A stretch of DNA of 64,000 bases. Source: Actinospica robiniae DSM 44927. Its GTDB lineage: Bacteria; Actinomycetota; Actinomycetes; Streptomycetales; Catenulisporaceae. Position numbers and translations under genes: made by a program. How positions within the stretch are numbered: the first letter of the stretch is position 1; each line of letters starts with the position of its first letter. The stretch spans positions 2,787,372 to 2,851,371 of the forward strand of contig NZ_KI632511.1 in the NCBI RefSeq assembly GCF_000504285.1, read 5' to 3'. The notes below the pieces were generated by a model. The model was not told the DNA's origin. It saw nothing but the letters and a program-made list of their open reading frames with translations, and ran no database searches. Below, one piece after another: positions 24,933-33,667 of the stretch.

Positions 24933-26020
24933 ACGCGCTTGATCTGCCGCCCGACCCGCACGAGGGCGTCTGGCTGCGCCAGCAGGTCGCGCTGCCGGGC
25001 CAGGCCCGCCGGGCCGCCGCGCAGTTCGCGCGCCGGGCCGCCCTGGGCGCGGACCGCATCTCAGAGATCGAACTCGCCGTGACCGAGGTCGCGGTGAACC
25101 TCAACCGGCACGCGGAGGACGGCTCCCTGCTGCTGCGGCTGCTGCGCACAGCCGCCGGCCCGACGGTGGAACTGCTCGCCATCGACCACGGGCCGGGCAT
25201 CGCGGACCTGGCCACGGCGCGGCGGGACGGCTACTCCTCGGCCGGCACCCTGGGCGTGGGCCTCGGCGTGGTGCAGCGGATGGCCGACACCTTCGACGTC
25301 CAGTCGCTGATGGGCCGGGGCACCGTGCTGCTGGCGAGGTTCCAGGACCGCGCGGACGCGCCGTACCCGGAGCCGGCGGTGGTCGGGCTGACCCGGCCGC
25401 TCAGCGGCGAGACCGTGTGCGGCGACGCTTGGGCGGTGCGCACGGTCGGGGAGCCGGCCGAAGCGGAGCCGGCCGGCGAGGAGTCCGATCCGGGCGCCGA
25501 GCAGCTGCTGGTCGTGCTCTGCGACGGCCTCGGCCACGGGCCGCTGGCGGCCCGCGCCAGCGCGCACGCGGTGACGGCCTTCCGCCGGGCGGCCGCGACC
25601 GAGCCGACCGAGATCGTCAGGGCTCTGCACTCGGCGATGGCCGGCACTCGCGGCGGCGCCCTCGGCGTGGCCCGGATCGACCTGCGCACGCGACGGGTGT
25701 CCTACTGCGGCGTGGGCAATATCAGTGCCTTCATCGTCACCGATCTCGGTCGCTCCAGCCTGCTCTCCGCGCCCGGGATCGTGGGCCACCACCTGCCCCG
25801 GCTGCGCGGCTTCGAGGCCGATCTGCCGGCCGGCGCGAGCCTCGTACTGCACTCCGACGGGCTGACCGAGCGCTGGGATCCGTCCTCGATGGCCGGCCTG
25901 TTGCGCCATCCCGGCACGGTGATCGCGGCGCAGCTGCTGCGCGAGGCCGGGGTGCGCCGCGACGACGCCGGCGTCGTGGTGGTCAAGACGGCCGAGGCGG
26001 CGCCGGGAGGCCGGCCGTGA
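24920..26020 (+). CDS. GHKL ATPase-PP2C (SpoIIE) fusion, RsbX/RsbU-like
   Basis: 366 residues. Residues about 10-130 are an RsbT/RsbW-like ATPase domain (ELAVTEVAVNLNRHAEDGSL, IDHGPGIADL, GVGLGVVQRMAD); about 145-360 are a SpoIIE/PP2C phosphatase (VCGDAW, LCDGLGHGPLAARASAHAVT with Asp202, HSDGLTERW, RRDDAGVVVV). Such proteins directly follow RsbT in actinobacterial stressosome operons and probably dephosphorylate RsbR/RsbS or a stand-alone STAS protein. The start GTG at 24920 overlaps rsbT. Confidence 0.88.
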   Translation: MGPLNALDLPPDPHEGVWLRQQVALPGQARRAAAQFARRAALGADRISEIELAVTEVAVNLNRHAEDGSLLLRLLRTAAGPTVELLAIDHGPGIADLATARRDGYSSAGTLGVGLGVVQRMADTFDVQSLMGRGTVLLARFQDRADAPYPEPAVVGLTRPLSGETVCGDAWAVRTVGEPAEAEPAGEESDPGAEQLLVVLCDGLGHGPLAARASAHAVTAFRRAAATEPTEIVRALHSAMAGTRGGALGVARIDLRTRRVSYCGVGNISAFIVTDLGRSSLLSAPGIVGHHLPRLRGFEADLPAGASLVLHSDGLTERWDPSSMAGLLRHPGTVIAAQLLREAGVRRDDAGVVVVKTAEAAPGGRP

Positions 26021-27762
26021 CCGGCGTCCCGCTGCTCGCCACGGCCCTGTCGAGCGAGCCGGACGTGTTCGCGCTGCGGCGCGACGGGCGCACGGTGGCC
26101 GAGGTGCTCGGACTCGCCCCGCAGGACCAGATCCGGCTCGCCACCGCGCTCAGCGAACTCGGCCGCGACCGGCTCGGCTGCGCCGAGGTCACCATCCGCT
26201 TCACCCTGCTCGCGCAGCCCGCCGCCACCCTCGAGGTGACGCTGCGCTGGGCCGGGGGGCCGGCCCCCGGCGCCGACGCGCTGCGCTCCGCGCACCGGCT
26301 GGTGAGCGACCTGGACCACGAGATCTGCGGCACCGGCGGCCGGATCGTGCTGCGCCAGCCGGTGCGCCTGCCCGAAGCACACTTCGCCGAGGCGGCCGAA
26401 CGCGTCGCGGCGGCCGTCCACGACGGCTCGGCCACCAGCCGGGAGGAGGACCTGCGCATGCAGACCAGAGATCTGATACTCGCACTCGAACAGGCCCGCG
26501 CCCACGGGGACGAGCTCCAAGCGCTCAACGCGGAGCTCGAGCAGACCAACGCGGGCGTGATGGCGCTCTACACCGAGCTCTCCAGCGAGCTGGAGCAGAC
26601 CAACATCGGCGTGGTCGCCCTGCACGCCGAGCTGGAGGACAAGAGCCGGCGGCTGCGCGAGGCGAGCGAGGCCAAGACCCGGTTCTGGGCCAACGTCAGC
26701 CACGAGCTGCGCGGGCCGCTCAACTCGGTGATCGGCCTGAGCCGGCTGCTGGCCGAGGCCCCGGACGGGGAGCTCGGCGAGCAGCAGCGCCACCAGGTCG
26801 CGCTGATCGCAGCGTCCGGCGAGACCCTCCGGGCCCTGGTCGACGAGCTGCTGGACGTGGCCAAGGCCGAGGCCGGGCAGCTGGTGCCGCAGCCGGTGCA
26901 GGTGGATCTCGGCCTGGTGCTGGTGCAGCTCGAAGCCGTCATCCGGCCCTCGCTCCCCCGGCCGCAGGTCGAGCTGCGCTTCCCCGGGCCCACCGGACTG
27001 CCGGCCCTGGTGACGGACGAGACGATGCTCATCAGGATCCTGCGCAACCTGATCTCCAACAGCGTCAAGTTCACCGAGTCCGGCCACGTGCGGATAGAGG
27101 TGGCCGAGCCCGAACCGGACTCGGGCCGGATCGCGATCCTGGTCGAGGACACCGGGATCGGCATCCCGGAGGCCGAACACGAGCGGATCTTCGAAGAGTT
27201 CTACCAAGTCCGCGGCGCGCACCAGCGCGGCAAGGCCGGCACCGGGCTCGGCCTGCCCTACGCGCGCCGGCTGACCGAGCTGCTCGGCGGAAGCCTCACC
27301 GTCGACTCGGAACCCGGCCGCGGCACCCGGATGACGGTCACCCTGCCCGTCGCCGCCGACCCGGCGCCCACCTCGTTCGCGAAGGTGCCGTGCCTGGTCA
27401 GCGCGGACGACGACCCGGCCTTCGCGGCAGCGTTCCGGCCGCTGCTGGACCGCATCGCCGAGCGGGTGGTGCAGGTCGCGGACGGCGCCGACCTGCTCGC
27501 CGCGGCCCGCCAGGAGCACGCGGCCGCGCTGGTCGTCGACCTGGACATGCCGCAGGTGGACGGCTACGAGGCGGTGCGCCGGCTGGCCGACGCCCCGGAT
27601 CTGGTCGACGTCCCGGTCGTGGTGGTCACCGCGTTCCCGCCGGAGCAAGTGGATCGGACCCGGCTGGCCCACGCCCGGGCCGTCCTGGCGAAGGACAGCG
27701 TCGACGTCCCCGAACTCGCCCGCGCCCTCGGCGTGCCGGCCCGGAAACCGGAGTCCCGATGA
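26017..27762 (+). CDS. Hybrid histidine kinase with RsbT-like N-terminus and C-terminal receiver
   Basis: 581-residue cytosolic kinase with no TM segment. Order: a degenerate RsbT-like ATPase region (1-130, PQDQIRLATALSELGRDRLG but weak later boxes), a coiled coil (about 145-220) with a twice-repeated ELEQTN-GV-AL element, HisKA with VSHELRGPLNS (His229), HATPase with NLISNSVKF, DTGIGIP and GTGLGLPYARRL, then a receiver (about 455-570) with Asp508 in VVDLDMPQ. It joins the two-component and partner-switching worlds. GTG start overlaps the preceding stop; its own stop overlaps the next ATG. Confidence 0.88.
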   Translation: MTGVPLLATALSSEPDVFALRRDGRTVAEVLGLAPQDQIRLATALSELGRDRLGCAEVTIRFTLLAQPAATLEVTLRWAGGPAPGADALRSAHRLVSDLDHEICGTGGRIVLRQPVRLPEAHFAEAAERVAAAVHDGSATSREEDLRMQTRDLILALEQARAHGDELQALNAELEQTNAGVMALYTELSSELEQTNIGVVALHAELEDKSRRLREASEAKTRFWANVSHELRGPLNSVIGLSRLLAEAPDGELGEQQRHQVALIAASGETLRALVDELLDVAKAEAGQLVPQPVQVDLGLVLVQLEAVIRPSLPRPQVELRFPGPTGLPALVTDETMLIRILRNLISNSVKFTESGHVRIEVAEPEPDSGRIAILVEDTGIGIPEAEHERIFEEFYQVRGAHQRGKAGTGLGLPYARRLTELLGGSLTVDSEPGRGTRMTVTLPVAADPAPTSFAKVPCLVSADDDPAFAAAFRPLLDRIAERVVQVADGADLLAAARQEHAAALVVDLDMPQVDGYEAVRRLADAPDLVDVPVVVVTAFPPEQVDRTRLAHARAVLAKDSVDVPELARALGVPARKPESR

Positions 27763-29378
27763 TCGCCGACGGCGCCGCCGGGATCGAGACCGGCCGCGTC
27801 CTGATCGTCGACGACAACGCGGCCAACCGCTATCTGCTGGCGCAGTGGCTGCGCCGGGCCGGCCACGAGGTCGTCGAGGCGCTCGACGGCACCGAGGCGC
27901 TCGAGACCCTGGCCGGGCTCTCGCCGGACGCCACGCCGGAAGTCGCCGTGCTCGACGTCATCCTGCCGGACATGACCGGATTCGAGCTCTGCCGCCGGAT
28001 CAAGGCCGCGCCCGCGACCGCGGACATGCCGGTGATCCACGTCTCGGCCACCGCGATCTCCGTCGCCGACCGCGCGCAGGGCCTGCACGAGGGCGCCGAC
28101 GCCTACCTGACCGAGCCGGTCGACCACGACGAGCTGCTCGCCACCCTCACCGCGGTGCTGCGCTACACCCGGGCCCGCCGGATCGCGCAGCGGCTGGCCG
28201 ACCGGCTGCTGCGGCTCAACGAGGCCACTCTGGACCTGTACCGCGCCACCGACTTCGCCCGGTTCGCCATGGCCGCGGTCTCCGGCGCCCGGACCGTGCT
28301 CGGGGTCGAAGCGGCCGGCGTGTACCTGAGCGTCTCCGGCCGGCCGGTGCGCACCTACCGGCTCACCGGCGAGGACGCGGTGGTGAACGAGCCGATCTCG
28401 AGTGAGCTGCTCGAAGAAATCGCTTACCGCGCGCTCGGCGCGAGGCCGGGCGCGGGCATAGCGCTGATGACACAGCAGGAGTGGCGCGAGATCGTGCCCA
28501 AGCCGCGGCTGAGCGGGGACATCCTGGTCGCGGCGGTGCGCGCCCGCGCCGACCGTCCACCGGTCTGCGTCGCGATCTCGTGCGAACGCGCCCCCGCCGA
28601 CGACGATCGCATGCTGCTGATTCAGATCGCCCAGGCCTGCGCGCTGGCCCTGGAATCCCTGCGCAGTTACACCGAGCAGCACGCGCTCGCCCTCGAGCTG
28701 CAGCGCTCCTTCCTGCCCAGCCGCCCGCCCGAGACCCAGGGCGTGCGGCTGGCCGTGCGCTACGTCCCGGCGAGCGCGCAGGCCGAGATCGGCGGGGACT
28801 TCTACGAGGCGATCGAGACGCCGGGCGGCCTGCTGCTGGCGATCGGCGACGTGGTCGGGCACTCGCTCGAGGCGGCCATCCTGATGGGCGAGGTGCGCCA
28901 CGCGCTGCGGGCCTACGCGATCGAGAACCATCCGCCGGAGCGGATCCTGAGTCTGCTCGACAGTGTGCTGCTGCACGGCCGGACCCAGCTGGCCACCGCG
29001 ACGCTCTGCCTGGTGCTGGTCGAGCCGGGCTGCCGCCGGGTGCGCATCGCCAACGCCGGCCACGTCCCGCCGCTGCTACTGGCCGCCGACGGAGACCGCT
29101 TCGTCACCGAGCACGGCCGGCTGCTCGGCCTCGGCGGCGGCAGCTACGAAGCCACCGCGATCGAGCTGGCCGGGCCGACCCGGCTGGTGCTGTGCACCGA
29201 CGGCCTGGTCGAGGTGCGCCGGGAGGATCTGAGCAAGTCGCTGGCCGGCTTCGCCGACGCGGCGCGCCGCGGCCCGGCCGGACTGGAAGAGTTCTGCGAC
29301 GCCCTGCTGGACGAGTTCGGCCGGGCCAAGGACGACGACATCGCCCTGCTCGCGGCCGATCTCACGCCGGGCGCCTGA
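27759..29378 (+). CDS. Response regulator with SpoIIE/PP2C output
   Basis: 539 residues. Receiver domain 1-130 (VLIVDDNAANRYLLAQWLRR, Asp66 in AVLDVILPD; the usual KP Lys is replaced in TEPVD). A middle GAF-like region (about 145-300) leads to a SpoIIE/PP2C phosphatase (about 320-535): LQRSFLPSRPPETQGVRLAV, IGGDFYEAIE, GDVVGHSLEAA, LCTDGLVEVR, KDDDIALLAAD. It is translationally coupled to the hybrid kinase and is the likely recipient of its phosphate; its substrate should be one of the phosphorylated STAS proteins. Confidence 0.9.
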   Translation: MIADGAAGIETGRVLIVDDNAANRYLLAQWLRRAGHEVVEALDGTEALETLAGLSPDATPEVAVLDVILPDMTGFELCRRIKAAPATADMPVIHVSATAISVADRAQGLHEGADAYLTEPVDHDELLATLTAVLRYTRARRIAQRLADRLLRLNEATLDLYRATDFARFAMAAVSGARTVLGVEAAGVYLSVSGRPVRTYRLTGEDAVVNEPISSELLEEIAYRALGARPGAGIALMTQQEWREIVPKPRLSGDILVAAVRARADRPPVCVAISCERAPADDDRMLLIQIAQACALALESLRSYTEQHALALELQRSFLPSRPPETQGVRLAVRYVPASAQAEIGGDFYEAIETPGGLLLAIGDVVGHSLEAAILMGEVRHALRAYAIENHPPERILSLLDSVLLHGRTQLATATLCLVLVEPGCRRVRIANAGHVPPLLLAADGDRFVTEHGRLLGLGGGSYEATAIELAGPTRLVLCTDGLVEVRREDLSKSLAGFADAARRGPAGLEEFCDALLDEFGRAKDDDIALLAADLTPGA

Positions 29379-29390
29379 CCCGGACGGCTT

Positions 29391-29437
29391 CGGCCCGGCC
29401 GGTCCCGCTCTGACACAGAGTGGGACCGGCCGGGCCG
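29391..29437. terminator. Strong bidirectional hairpin
   Basis: 21-base-pair stem with a single G-T wobble (29391-29411 with 29417-29437) and loop GACAC, between the PP2C gene and the convergent STAS gene. Confidence 0.75.
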
Positions 29438-29454
29438 GCGGCCATGGGTCGGGG

Positions 29455-29850
29455 TCAGCCCGCCACCGCGTGCTCCACGTCCGGGTAGAGATCGAAGTAC
29501 TCCAGCGTCCCGGTCAGCTCGAGCACCCGGTTGACCTCCATCCCGACACCCGCCAGCCGCAGCGAGGCCTGGTGGTCCACCGCCCGGCGGTGGATGTCGA
29601 GCAGCGCCCGCAGCCCCGAGGAGTCGCAGAACCCCAGCCCCGACATGTCCAGGATCACCGGGCCGTCGAGCAAATGGTCCGCCACCGCCTCCCGCATCCG
29701 CTCGCAGGACCCCAGGTCGAGGTCGCCGGCCAGCCGGACGACGGTGTGCTGCGCGGACCTGTCGATCCGGACATCGAGTTCGCCCGCCACATCCATCCTT
29801 GCCACCCATCCACTCATGCTTATTCCGATGTCGGCCGACCGGCCGGTCAT
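29455..29850 (-). CDS. STAS-domain anti-anti-sigma factor
   Basis: 131-residue STAS protein (domain about 28-125) with intact FCDSSGLRALLDIH phosphorylation loop. I chose the ATG at 29850 because it overlaps the stop of the upstream kinase gene (ATGA); the ATG at 29817 (MSGWVARMD) is also plausible and shortens the tail. Kinase and antagonist in one coupled pair is the classic RsbW-RsbV arrangement, here in the order kinase then STAS. Confidence 0.88.
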   Translation of the reverse strand: MTGRSADIGISMSGWVARMDVAGELDVRIDRSAQHTVVRLAGDLDLGSCERMREAVADHLLDGPVILDMSGLGFCDSSGLRALLDIHRRAVDHQASLRLAGVGMEVNRVLELTGTLEYFDLYPDVEHAVAG

Positions 29851-30365
29851 CCGGCCCGGCCACGGGCCAGGGACACCGACACCGTCTTGCCCGAGGCGTG
29901 CACCCGGGTCTCGACCTCGCCGGCGAGTTTGCGCAGCATGTGCAGGCCGAAACCGCCCAGGCCCTCGGGCTGCGGCGGCTTGGCCCGGGGCACGACGCTC
30001 GAGGTGTCGCTCACGGCGATGTGCACGTACCCCTCGTCCAGCGCGAGCCGAAGCGTGCACGGCCCGGGCGCGTGTCGCACCACGTTCGTCACCAGCTCGC
30101 TGATCGCGAGCAGGGCGTCTTGCACGGTGGTCTCGGCCACCGCCGGCTCGGCCCGCTCCAGGAAGTCACGCGCGTACTCGCGCGCGGCGGGAATCGAACC
30201 GGAGCCCCCCGGCAGCTCGCGCGTCATACACCGCTTGTCGTCATCCACAATGCTGCTCAGCCCCACTTGTCCTCTTCGCTGCCGCGCGGGGTGCGACATC
30301 GTCCGCGCCCGAGCGTACCCCCGCGGGGTCGGGCCGGTCTCCGTATCCGTCGCCTCGTCGATCAC
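29847..30365 (-). CDS. RsbW-type ATP-binding anti-sigma kinase
   Basis: 172-residue GHKL kinase-fold protein (domain about 50-168): DALLAISELVTNVVRHAPGP is the N box, with VSDTSS and GLGGFGLHMLRKLAGEVETR as G1/G2 equivalents. Such proteins bind a sigma factor or other target and phosphorylate their STAS partner. The first ~45 residues are basic and not conserved, so the true start may be a downstream ATG (MSHPARQRR or MTRELPGG). Coupled to the STAS gene at 29455. Confidence 0.88.
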   Translation of the reverse strand: MIDEATDTETGPTPRGYARARTMSHPARQRRGQVGLSSIVDDDKRCMTRELPGGSGSIPAAREYARDFLERAEPAVAETTVQDALLAISELVTNVVRHAPGPCTLRLALDEGYVHIAVSDTSSVVPRAKPPQPEGLGGFGLHMLRKLAGEVETRVHASGKTVSVSLARGRAG

Positions 30366-30401
30366 GCTGCCACCTCGGCGTGGTCACGGTGCGTACGGCG
30401 C

Positions 30402-30752
30402 TCAGTCGCGCGCATGGCCGTCGGTCTCGCAGTGCGCGAGGACGTGGCAGTGCCCGTCGTCGGTGTAATGCGCCTCGTCCACCAGGACCCGTACGGAATC
30501 GAGGTTCGAGGCCGCGCGGCGGGTGGCGGCGGCGCGCAGCAGCGTCGCCACTGCCGCCTGGGTGTCATCGCCGGCCACCGCGCCGGACACCGTGACGCAC
30601 AGGCGCCCCCCGGCCAGGGACGCGGCCTGGTCGAACTGCTCGCCGAGCGCGGCGATGAACGCCGGCTCGGGGCTGCGTATGTCGGCGTGCGGCTGCAGGC
30701 GCAGCTGGTAGCTGGTGGAGCCGGGCGGCTCGGCAACGTGCTGCGGGCTCAA
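30402..30752 (-). CDS. Hypothetical protein
   Basis: 116-residue protein of unknown family. The coding frame is the one reading SYQLRLQPHADIRSPEPAFI and LCVTVSGAVAGDDTQAAVAT; a second open frame over the same DNA has random-looking Arg/Pro/Ser composition. The start is probably the TTG at 30752 with AAAGGA upstream; a GTG further up (30779) is possible. It lies upstream of, and 36 bases from, the RsbW-type gene on the same strand and may belong to that operon. No motif identified. Confidence 0.55.
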   Translation of the reverse strand: MSPQHVAEPPGSTSYQLRLQPHADIRSPEPAFIAALGEQFDQAASLAGGRLCVTVSGAVAGDDTQAAVATLLRAAATRRAASNLDSVRVLVDEAHYTDDGHCHVLAHCETDGHARD

Positions 30753-30984
30753 TAACCATGTCCTTTCCACGAATGACTCCGGCCGATCTTGCGGCGCCGG
30801 GAACCCGTCGAGACCGGCGAGTCCGTATGCCCGGCGTGATCTCGGCCAAACGGTGGCCCCCGCGGGTTTTTGCCGCATCCGCTCAGACCCGCCCGTCTCA
30901 CGCCTGACTCACGCCTGACTCGAATGACTCGCGCACATTCGGGTATGCGGGAGCCCCACCGTCACCCGCTCGAGGAGTACCGCC

Positions 30985-31449
30985 ATGCCGCCTGTGGATC
31001 CCGACGCCTTCGCCCACCTGAGCCTGCGCCTGCGCACGTCCGGGCCGATCCGGGGGCGCCGCGGCACTCCGGTGCTCTCGATCGAGGGCGAGCTGGACCG
31101 CTCGACGGTGGCCTCGCCGGAGTGGCGGGCGACGGTGGCCGAGGCGGCCGGGCAGCCCGGCGACGTCGTCGTACTCGACCTCAGCCGCCTGTATTTCCTG
31201 GACCTGGCGGGCCTGGCCGAATTCGAGAAGCTGGCCGCCTCGCTCGCCGCGGCCGGCCGGCGGCTCGCGCTGGCCGCGATCCGCCCGCGGATCCGCGAGT
31301 TCCTCCGGCAGGCCTGCGCGGATTTCGGAGACGAATATACTGAACTGGATGAACAGGACGGCATCGGTGCGGGGCCCGCGTGGGAGCCGGTCCCGGCGCG
31401 CAAGCCGGCCGTGGCCCGGCCGGCCGCGGCCGGCCTCGCGGCGGCCTGA
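30985..31449 (+). CDS. STAS-domain protein lacking the phospho-serine
   Basis: 154 residues: STAS domain about 20-118 plus a Pro/Ala-rich tail. The usual DSSG loop reads FLDLAGLAEFE, so the Ser/Thr acceptor is absent. It could act as a constitutive binder or pair with other STAS proteins rather than as a phosphorylation switch. AGGAG lies eight bases before the ATG. It begins the second plus-strand run of this region. Confidence 0.8.
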   Translation: MPPVDPDAFAHLSLRLRTSGPIRGRRGTPVLSIEGELDRSTVASPEWRATVAEAAGQPGDVVVLDLSRLYFLDLAGLAEFEKLAASLAAAGRRLALAAIRPRIREFLRQACADFGDEYTELDEQDGIGAGPAWEPVPARKPAVARPAAAGLAAA

Positions 31450-31560
31450 GCCCGCACCCGGCCCGAAGCTCCGGCGAATGCCGGGTGAACCGCGCCGGGC
31501 CGAGTCGATAAGCTGCTCCGGGCGGCGCGATCAGAGTGCCGCTGGAAAGGAGGCGCCGGC

Positions 31561-32046
31561 GTGATGTCGTCAGACCGCCGCGTGCCGTCCCCGCAGCTCG
31601 CCGACACGCAGCTCGCCGACACCTCGTACGGCCCGGATCCGCAGCCGCTCGAGCGCGGATCCGGCGACGCCACCATCGCCGAGGCGCGCGCCGCCGTCGC
31701 CGACTACGTCACCGCGCACTGCCCCTGGGTCTCCCCGCAGGGCGTCGTACTGGCAGTCTCCGAGCTGGTGAGCAACGCGATCCGGCACGCCGACGGCTGG
31801 TGGCTGCTGCGCGTACGCGCGGGCGAGGAGGAGCTGGCGGTCGAGATCGAGGACCGCAGCCCGGCCCCGCCCGAACCGCGCCGGCCCGACTACACCGGCG
31901 AGGGCGGCCTGGGCCTGCACATCGTGGCCCGCCTCGTCTCCCGATTCGAGGTGGAGGCGGGCGTGCCCGCGGGCGGCAAGACCGTGCGGGCGGTGTGGTG
32001 CCGCGAGGCGGACGAGCCGCACCGGCTCACGGCGCAAGGCCGTTGA
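31561..32046 (+). CDS. RsbW-type ATP-binding kinase
   Basis: 161-residue GHKL fold protein (domain about 35-150): GVVLAVSELVSNAIRHADGW N box, VEIEDRSPAPPEP in place of a clear G1 box, GGLGLHIVARLVSRFEV G2 box. Probably phosphorylates a STAS partner such as the protein at 32110, 63 bases downstream. N-terminal 30 residues contain a short direct repeat (PQLADTQLADT). A GGAAAGGAGG-like site precedes the GTG at 31561. Confidence 0.87.
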   Translation: MMSSDRRVPSPQLADTQLADTSYGPDPQPLERGSGDATIAEARAAVADYVTAHCPWVSPQGVVLAVSELVSNAIRHADGWWLLRVRAGEEELAVEIEDRSPAPPEPRRPDYTGEGGLGLHIVARLVSRFEVEAGVPAGGKTVRAVWCREADEPHRLTAQGR

Positions 32047-32109
32047 CCGGTAGGATCGCACAACGCGGTCCGCGCCACGCCATGCCGCCCCTGAACCCCC
32101 GGAAACAAG

Positions 32110-32475
32110 GTGTCGGAAGTGGACGAGCATCAGGGCTTCGCGTTGAGCACGCCGCCGACCGTGGACGACGCGACCGGCCATCTGCTCCTCGCCGCGGCCG
32201 GAGAGCTCGACCTGGCCTCCGCCGGCGAGCTGCGGCTGATCCTGCTGCGGGCGCTGCGGGAGCACACCGTCGTGCTGGAGATGCGGGAGCTGACGTTCTG
32301 CGACTCGGCCGGCCTGCGCACCGTGATCGAAGCGCACCGGCACGCCCAGAAGTACGGCACCGCCCTGCGGATCGCCGCCCCCTCGGCCGCCCTCACCCGC
32401 GTGTTCGACCTGGCCGGCGCCACCGGCATCATCGCCACCTACCCCGACGTGGCCAGCGCGCTCGCGGCGGGCTGA
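32110..32475 (+). CDS. STAS-domain anti-anti-sigma factor
   Basis: 121-residue STAS protein with FCDSAGLRTVIEAH carrying the acceptor Ser, and a GELDLASAGELRLILLRALR first half typical of RsbV/SpoIIAA proteins. The GTG at 32110 follows AACAAG. It is likely the antagonist of the kinase encoded just upstream. Confidence 0.88.
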   Translation: MSEVDEHQGFALSTPPTVDDATGHLLLAAAGELDLASAGELRLILLRALREHTVVLEMRELTFCDSAGLRTVIEAHRHAQKYGTALRIAAPSAALTRVFDLAGATGIIATYPDVASALAAG

Positions 32476-32639
32476 GCCCCGGCCGGCCGCCGGCCCCGGC
32501 ACCGGCCCCCGGCGAGAAGAACATCCTTGCGAACCCGACCCGTTTGGGCCCGGTCCGATCGGCAACCCCGAGTTCAGCGAATCCTGACGCGCATCAGTAA
32601 GCCGTCACGCGATACCGGACAGATAAGGGGTTTTCCATC

Positions 32640-32813
32640 GTGGGTGTCATTCTGTTGGTCCTGCTGCTCGCGCTCGTGCTCGGCGGGCTCGGCTTCGCCG
32701 CGCACGTGCTGTGGTGGATCGCGGTGATCGTCTTCGTGGCCTGGCTCATCGGCTTCGGCATCAGGAGCGGCGAGTCGTCCGGCGGCCGGCGCCGCTGGTA
32801 CGGCCGCTGGTAG
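32640..32813 (+). CDS. Small hydrophobic two-TM protein
   Basis: 57-residue protein with two adjoining hydrophobic helices (VILLVLLLALVLGGLGFAAH and VLWWIAVIVFVAWLIGFG) and a basic, Gly/Arg/Trp-rich tail ending RRRWYGRW. This layout is common in short actinobacterial membrane proteins of unknown role. GTG start with AAGGGG nine bases upstream. It lies between the STAS gene and the coiled-coil gene, in the same direction. Confidence 0.7.
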   Translation: MGVILLVLLLALVLGGLGFAAHVLWWIAVIVFVAWLIGFGIRSGESSGGRRRWYGRW

Positions 32814-32833
32814 GCCGGGGGGCGGTGGTGGAG

Positions 32834-33271
32834 ATGACCGAGGGCCAGCACAGCGCCATCCTCGTCGCGCGGTACGAACACACCCGCGCGCAGGTCCGGG
32901 CGAATCAGGCGGTGGACGTGGCCGAGGACATCCTCGGGCACGCCTGGGTCGACCAGCTCGCCGCCCTGCGCCGCCGGGTCTCCGACCAGGTCCGCGCCTC
33001 CTGCGACACCGCCCAGGCGGCCTGGAAGCTGCTCCAGCACGCCGAGGGGAGCGGGGACGCACGTGAGATCGCCACCGCCCGCCGCATGCTCGGCCGGGCC
33101 CGCACGAACCTCACCGAAGACCTCGCCGCGGCCCGCCTCGAGCTCGCCGAGATCGACGGGCAGCTGCGCCGCGTGCACCAGGCCGCACTCGACCGGCTGC
33201 ACCGCCGGCACGAGGACTTCGACCGCCTGCAGGCGGCGCACACCGCGGCCTTCGGCACCGCGCGCGCGTAG
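32834..33271 (+). CDS. Coiled-coil protein of unknown function
   Basis: 145-residue, almost wholly alpha-helical protein rich in Ala, Arg, Glu and Gln with heptad-like spacing (DQVRASCDTAQAAWKLLQHA, LTEDLAAARLELAEIDGQLR). No enzyme or DNA-binding motif seen. The ATG at 32834 is 20 bases after the small hydrophobic gene; a GTG nine bases earlier is possible. Followed by a strong terminator, so it probably ends the transcription unit. Confidence 0.65.
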   Translation: MTEGQHSAILVARYEHTRAQVRANQAVDVAEDILGHAWVDQLAALRRRVSDQVRASCDTAQAAWKLLQHAEGSGDAREIATARRMLGRARTNLTEDLAAARLELAEIDGQLRRVHQAALDRLHRRHEDFDRLQAAHTAAFGTARA

Positions 33272-33321
33272 CCGGCGACGCCCGGGCGGACCGACCCAGC
33301 GGCCGAACGCCGCGCTGAACG

Positions 33322-33369
33322 TCAAAGCGGTGGGGCTCCCCGTGAAATCGGGGAGCCCCACCGCTTTGA
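33322..33369 (+). terminator. Strong hairpin terminator
   Basis: Perfect 20-base-pair stem (33322-33341 with 33350-33369), loop GTGAAATC, 50 bases after the coiled-coil gene. There is no T-tract. The remaining 33370-33667 holds no gene I can support; it ends in the leader of the acetyltransferase gene. Confidence 0.8.
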
Positions 33370-33667
33370 TGTTCCCCATCGTTTCGGATCAGACGCAGTC
33401 GTCGCCGCCCGGGCTCTGCGCGAATCGCGCTTATATCAATGACCTGAATCTTTGCGCAACGGCGCCGGGCGTCGTCGCCGCGGTACGCCGCCTTGGTGGG
33501 CGGCAGCCGCCCGACCAGGACTCGAGCAAGATCGATTCCCCTCCCATTACTGCCTCAGAGTGATCTATGGGAGCAGCTAGTGCCTTTGTCTCCAAGACCT
33601 CGACGAATCGTTTACTATTTGACTTCGTTCGGCTGAATCCTCTGGTCGGGCGCTTCGTCCGCTCAGT

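Noticed and set aside
29799-30755. 318-residue plus-strand frame across the STAS/RsbW/hypothetical genes
   Set aside because: Spans several convincing minus-strand genes and lacks any domain.
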